DNA of 64,000 nt from Adiantum capillus-veneris. Lineage: Eukaryota; Streptophyta; Polypodiopsida; Polypodiales; Pteridaceae. Below the pieces are notes generated by a model, which was not told the origin of the DNA, searched no databases, and saw only the letters and a list, made by a program, of their open reading frames with translations. Below, piece by piece: positions 58,932 to 64,000 of this stretch (position 1 is the first letter of the stretch; every line of letters starts with the position of its first letter). The position numbers and the translations under genes are program-made. The stretch is from positions 87,917,384 through 87,981,383 of the forward strand of contig CM043944.1 in NCBI GenBank assembly GCA_014529385.2. Reading direction: 5' to 3'.

Positions 58932-60105
58932 TTAATGCCCTTCCACCCCTCCTAGATGGCGTACTCCACGACAACTGTGTGCATGGGTTGAACAATCGTG
59001 TCTATGCATAGCCTTGGTTGGCTCTACCATGCTTTGAAGATCAATGCAGTTCAAACCAATATGATGTGCAAGAGTTGGGTCTTGAGTAATTAACTCAAGG
59101 GTTTCTGATGTCGAGGTTTTCTGATGCTGTCTTCCAAAGAGCAAACCTTGTACCTTGTGTGCTCTTTGCTTGATTGTTCCATCAGGATGCTTTAGCACGC
59201 TGATTTCCTGAGCTGTTGGTATCACTTTTGACTGCTCTCGAGCTTTTACTCGACATTGATATCTTGGTTTGTCTTGGTCATAATGGTGTGGTTGAGGTTT
59301 CTGAGACTTAACTCTCCATTGCTTGATTGGTTTTCCCGATTGCGGACAAGATAAGTGCTCTTTTTCTTCCAAACCCGTTTTGTGTTAGGTTCCTTTCTCA
59401 GAGATGCTCGTCTCTGTGTTTTGACCTTTGGAACCGTCTTTGGTATTGTCGATGATGTTTTGGGCATCCATATTTGAATCAGCTTGTCCTTAAGCTGTGC
59501 TTTCGGTACCCAAATTTTCTTGACTCCTTGCATGCTACTTGTAGCATTTGCTTGTCGATAGGATGGAGAAGATTGATTAATTTGTGGTTTGTTTTGCTGG
59601 TATTGCCTTTCCATTCCTTCTTGCTTGGTGCAATTGGAACAATGAGTTGTCCGTCTTTAGGTGATAGCTTGAGCTGATTCCTATCCCAATCTGGTACTGC
59701 CTTGTATGTCCGCATCCATGGGATTCCAAGAATCATCGTCTCATTCATGTGTTCATTTGGTAAGCACACAAAATGATGAGGACATGAACATTCAAGTTGA
59801 CTACTCCCAATGTTGGTGTTGGGTTCTTGTTGCATCCTTTGATAGTCGCTATTCCTGCTATCATGTACTATCACATTCAAGTTGACTACTCCCAATGTTG
59901 GTGTTGGGTTCTTGTTGCATCCTTTGATAGTCGCTATTCCTGCTATCAAAGACTGACTTTTTGCCTACTTGTACGTGGAATAACTGACTGCATTTACTTG
60001 AGCTCGTGTGTCGACCAATGCATTTGTGCTATGGTTGTTGAACTATACCTTGATACAAAGGTCCATTCCATCTAAACATTCATCATCTGTTGACACTGCA
60101 TCTTT
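58932..60105 (-). pseudogene. retropepsin-like ORF downstream of a gypsy integrase
   Basis: Read on the minus strand from about 60105: DDECLDGMDLCIKV, TAG at 60043, FNNHSTNALVDTRAQVNAVS, TAG at 59965 and SLIAGIATIKGCN. It continues with FVCLPNEHMNETMILGIPWM and YKAVPDWDRNQLKLS. ALVDTRAQVNA matches the ALVDTGAQ active site of retroviral-type aspartic proteases with the Gly changed to Arg. ILGIPWM is the usual late motif. The end, to 58932, is Lys/Gln-rich in two frames and resembles no known domain. An 85-bp tandem duplication shifts the frame. It starts within 60 bp of the integrase stop, where a protease is not expected in Ty3/gypsy elements. Confidence 0.6.
59790..59948. repeat. 85-bp tandem duplication in the protease-like ORF
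   Basis: ATTCAAGTTGACTACTCCCA and the following bases to GCTATTCCTGCTATC occur at 59790 and again at 59875. The offset of 85 bp breaks the frame. Confidence 0.9.
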
Positions 60106-60123
60106 CTGCATTCACATTGTCGG

Positions 60124-63100
60124 TCATCTATTTCTAGGGTGTTGAGGGGAATAGGTGTTTGTTGATTCTTGAGAGCAACTTTCCTCTTGGGCTTCATCAA
60201 TAACCTGCTGTCGTTTTATCTTTCTATGCTTGACTGCATGTATTCTTTCTAGCAACTCATTGGTTAGCGGCAAATTGTACTTCTTTAAACAACATGCACT
60301 AATCCAATTAGCCATTGGTTCACCATCTGGGGTGGATAGCTTAATTGCTCCACTTGGAGATACATCTTCAATGATAAACGGTCCGTTTCCCTTTTTCTTA
60401 AACTTGGGAATGTGTTGCTTAAGAGAATACACTAGAACTTAGTCCCCTTTTTTGAAGATTTTTATAATTAAATGGGAATCAAAAAACTGTTTTTGTTTCC
60501 GCTTTTGTGCATAGATCTGAGCTACAACAGTTAGCCTTTTCTCATCCAGCTTCTCTAAATCTTCAAGTCTTTCTGACAATTCATGTCCAATCGACTCAAG
60601 ATCCTTTGCTACCCTTAGTGTCGGCAATAGAAATTCTATTGGCAGTATGGCATCAAGAACATAAACAAGGTTAAAGGGTGTAGCATTTAAAGTTGTTTTT
60701 AATGAAACTTGATAAGCCCATAGAGTTGCATGGAGATTCATTTCCCGGTCTATCCTTCCTAAACTAACCACTTTAGTCAATACCGAGCTAAGAATCTTAT
60801 TCGTATGCTCAACTTGTCCGTTTCATTGTGGGTGATAGGGAGCTTATTTGTTATGGATGACCATAAATTCATTAAGCAGATACTCAATTACCTCATTAAG
60901 GAAATGAGTTCCCCTATCACTGACAATTTCTATTGGCAATCCATATCTTGTGAATACATACTCGTATAAGAATGCGGTAGTGATTCTGGCATCATTATTT
61001 TGAGTTGCTTTAGCCTCGGCCCATTTAGTCAAATAGTCCGTAGCTACAATGATATATTGAGCTTGGGTCCTATCAGCAAGTGGCTGTATTGGCCCAACAA
61101 ATTCTATACCCCATTTTGCGAAAGCTCTAGCTCCCATCATTGGTCTTAAGGGCATGCTATGTACTCGTGTTGGAATTTTTTCTCATTGACAAGCATCACA
61201 CCTTCGAACATATTCATTGGCATGTGCAAAAAGTGTTGGCTACCATATGCCTGCCATTAAGATTTCTCTTGTGGTGGTCTCACTAGAAAAGTGACCTCCA
61301 GTTAATTTAGCATGTGCTTGTTCTATAATCGGAATATATTCGTCTTTATTTGCACAAAGACGCAAATGTTGATCCTTACCTCTCCAATACAATTGGTTTC
61401 CAATAAGAGCATAGTCTCTTATTGCTCTTTGACGGCATTTACTCATATCCTCAGGAAATGTTCGGCTCGTTAAATAAGTAACTAGATAGTTACTCCACTT
61501 AGAAACTTGTGATATTTGGAACAATGTTACATGAGGTATGGGTGTCTGTTTTTTACATTAAGGACAATCCTTTACGAAAGAGCGAACATCACTCTTCATA
61601 GTTGGCCAAAATACTCCAAGTCTCAAGATTTGTCGCATAGTTTGGTCTTCCGCAAAGTGAAGTCCTACTATGGTAATATGTGCTTGACTTAGTTATTGGA
61701 TTTTCTCTTCAGGATTAATGCATAACATCAATATTCCATCTCAGTTTCTCTTGTATAGCCTACCAGCTAGTAATTGATACATAGCTGATTGCTCAATTAA
61801 TCCGATTGTAATAGGGAGTGGTATTTGTGAATCCACTTGAGCTATGGTCATCAATGATATCATATTTTCCGACCATCGTGGTATCATTTCCACGAAGAAC
61901 AGATATGCATCTGGTAGATCATCGTCTACTCCTTTAGGTGGTTCCCCTGAAACAATCCTAGACAAATGATCTGCTCTTTGATGAGTGGTGCCCTTTTTCA
62001 CAACTACAGTGAAATCATATTCTAGAAGAATGATGAACCATCTCACTATTCTTCCTGTGCTGCATGGCTTGTTGACCAAGTACAATAAGGCTTGGTGGTC
62101 CACAAAGAACAAAAATTTGTTTTTTCTAATAGGTAATGGCTATACTTTTTCATGGCATAGATCATTCCCATTCCTTCCCTTTCGGTGGTGGTATAATTTT
62201 TTTCCGCCATGTTCAACTGTCGGCTAGCATAAGAAATAGGAAAGTCAATTTTCCCGTCTCCTGGTTAAGCTAGTATATACACCCAATGACAAAATTGGAA
62301 GCATCTACATGTATGTGTAATATCTTATTCCAATCTGGTGCTTTCAATATTGGAGCTAAAGTAAGAGCTTGATTAAGCTTCATGAAGGATTCCTCACATG
62401 CTTCAATCCATTCAAAGTATGTAATCAAGCTATACATGGGTTTTACAATTATAGCGTACATGTAAATGAACCGCCTGTAATATCCGCAATGTCCCATGAA
62501 GGCTTGAACCCCCTTCATTGTTGTTGGTCTAGAAAAATCGGCAATAACATGAATTTTATCCATGTCAGTAGCTATACCATTTTTAGACACTATATATCCA
62601 AGAATTTTTCCTTGTCTACCCATGAATTTGCACTTCTCAAGATTTAAGCAAATCCTATAAATTCTCCATTAAGTTCGAATACCTTTTTGAGGTGTATAAA
62701 ATGATCAGCCCGGATTGATGAATGTACACATAGATCATCCATATAGACTTCCAAGAATTTCCTTAGATATTCTTTAAAAGCATGGCTCATCAATCTTTGA
62801 AAGGTGGCAGGATTAGTTAACCCAAAAGGCATAACCCGATAGGCAAAAATACCCCATTCCATTGCAAAAGCAGTTTTATGCTGATCTTTTGAGTCAACCA
62901 AAAGTTGATTGAATCCCGAAAAGCCATCTAAGAAGCTATAAGTTTCTTTACCTGCAACTTGTTCTAAACATGCTTAGTGATTAGAAGAGGAAATTTGTCT
63001 TTAATGGTAGCTGCATTTACTTTCTTGAGATTGACACACACTCGTAATTTTCCATTCTTCTTAGGAACTACCACAATTGGAGACACCCAATCTATATGTT

Positions 63101-63420
63101 CAATTTGATAAATGAATTCGGCTTCCTTTAGTTTTTTGATCTCTTCTTTGATCTACCTGGAAAATGTCTCATTATATGTGTATGGCCTTTGTCTACTTGG
63201 TTTTGCATCATCTCTCATGGGTATGCTATGTTGACAGATTTTTGGATCAACACCCTTGAGATCCTTGTAAGACAAGAGAAGATATCTCGGTATTCTTTTA
63301 GCAAGCTTAACAAAATCTCTTCTTCTTCTTCTTTTGTTAGGTAATTTGCAATGTAGGCAGGCCTAGGCTCTTCTCCTGGTTCAGCCAAATCTATCTTTTC
63401 GTGTTTTCAGGCCCTTCGTA
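60124..63420 (-). pseudogene. second Ty3/gypsy pol relic (RT, RNase H, integrase)
   Basis: In the minus direction: EEEEEILLSLLKEYRDIFS and YKDLKGVDPKICQHSIPM (about 63360-63200), TAG at 63153, WVSPIVVVPKKNGKLRVCVN and FLDGFSGFNQL. RT continues with YRVMPFGLTNPATFQRLM and the catalytic FLEVYMDDLCV (62901-62644), then GYIVSKNGIATDMDKIHVI and HIHVDASNFVIGC (62623-62270). RNase H reads FFVDHQALLYLVNKPCSTGR and HQRADHLSRIV (62112-61741). The integrase shows a zinc-binding part (61524-61240), FAKWGIEFVGPI and VSDRGTHFLNEVI (61155-60844). It ends with ANWISACCLKKYNLP (60432-60124). Numerous stops and shifts make it dead. It differs clearly from the gypsy at 35-37 kb and has no chromodomain. Confidence 0.85.
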
Positions 63421-64000
63421 GGACTCACCCTATTTTCATAGTTCTCTAACAGGCTGTTTGACAATGATTTTTTGATCTTGGAGAGTATATTTTTTGTAAT
63501 GGGATGGAACACTCATTACACCCATCTTTACCCTTCTCTTTTGTGGTTTCCATTTTGATTGTATATATCTCCTTTAGAGCTTTTTTAAACTCTTGATACT
63601 TCTTTTTCTGCTCGACTTGATTATGGTTGACTCCTTGTCCTGTTTATTTGGCTTTGCTTGAGTATCCTTCCTCATTTTTCTTGATATTTTAACATTTTTG
63701 GATTTTCGTTTGAAGGATATCTGCCAATGATTTTGTCCTTGACAAAATCATGTGCATCTATCTACATCAGGAACTGTGTTCTACTGGAGACTGATGGCAT
63801 AGGTCTAGCTTTCACATTTCTGTTGTCCCTTTTTCATCTATACCATTTTTGTCTTCTCGGTTTCTGGTTAGGAAAGTCAAAAAACTTTTCCTCCCCTCCT
63901 TTCATGAGTAGCTTAGCTCTCACATGTTATTTTTCTGACCCCGAATCTTTTGAAGTAGCTGAGTGTTCTTCTAACTCATATGTTGCATCGTATTAGAGGT
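63421..64000 (-). other. possible gag/linker remnant upstream of the second gypsy RT
   Basis: Minus-strand frames are short, with Lys/Arg/Glu-rich sequence. No zinc knuckle or protease motif is seen in this 580 bp, and the element's 5' part lies outside the window. Confidence 0.3.

Overview
The window looks like repeat-rich, intergenic nuclear DNA of a land plant. Evidence: Ty1/copia and Ty3/gypsy retrotransposons with plant-type domains and initiator-tRNA-Met primer sites, tRNA-derived SINEs, LINE fragments, a plant family-1 UDP-glycosyltransferase relic, a plant ANTH (clathrin-assembly) relic, canonical GT-AG introns, and many long (GA)n/(GT)n tracts. A large-genome seed-free plant such as a fern is my best guess, but the sequence does not prove it. 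There is no sign of a bacterial or organellar origin, and no rRNA gene, tRNA gene or CRISPR array was recognised. Layout: 2-370 is the 3' end of an unknown + strand gene. It faces, tail to tail, a four-exon minus-strand gene (434-3284) that resembles a DDE-type transposase and has phase-consistent introns but one in-frame TAG. 4440-5490 is a degenerate AT-rich tandem repeat of about 150 bp. 7289-7860 holds SINE copies with A and B boxes next to (CT)n. 9987-12094 is a short decayed LTR element. 12392-15600 is a broken LINE (ORF1, endonuclease, start of RT). 15600-24650 is microsatellite-rich, with another LINE RT start (19526-20821), a dispersed repeat (20822-21595), a LINE zinc-finger tail on the minus strand (23182-23397) and a 44-bp alternating purine-pyrimidine run. 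25071-26456 is the UGT pseudogene, 27964-28412 the ANTH pseudogene, and 28432-29300 a second array of about 149 bp. 31933-32990 is a minus-strand LINE RT. 33556-37830 is a decayed minus-strand chromodomain gypsy element with its 3' region. The 40-57 kb interval is the most unusual part. A minus-strand gene of unknown family (about 40164-56782) codes for an N-terminal globular region, an acidic low-complexity region, three tandem coding units of about 1.09 kb rich in predicted coiled coil, and a C-terminal domain. Two copia elements have inserted into it. Copia-1 (43482-48664) has LTRs I read as identical and a CATCT target duplication, so it is young. Copia-2 (50772-56491) has a CACTC target duplication and LTRs differing at about nine positions, so it is older. 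58932-63990 is a second gypsy type on the minus strand whose retropepsin-like domain lies downstream of its integrase. A theme across unrelated features is that in-frame stops are mostly TAG or TGA where the family has Gln or Arg (CAG to TAG, CGA to TGA), the pattern expected from deamination of methylated cytosine. In the tandem coding array the same three stops recur in the same places in all three units, so decay or recoding preceded amplification. Little in the window seems able to make a full host protein. It reads as a nested transposon graveyard with one recently active copia element and one poorly understood, possibly mobile gene. All family calls are from motif reading only; no database search was possible.
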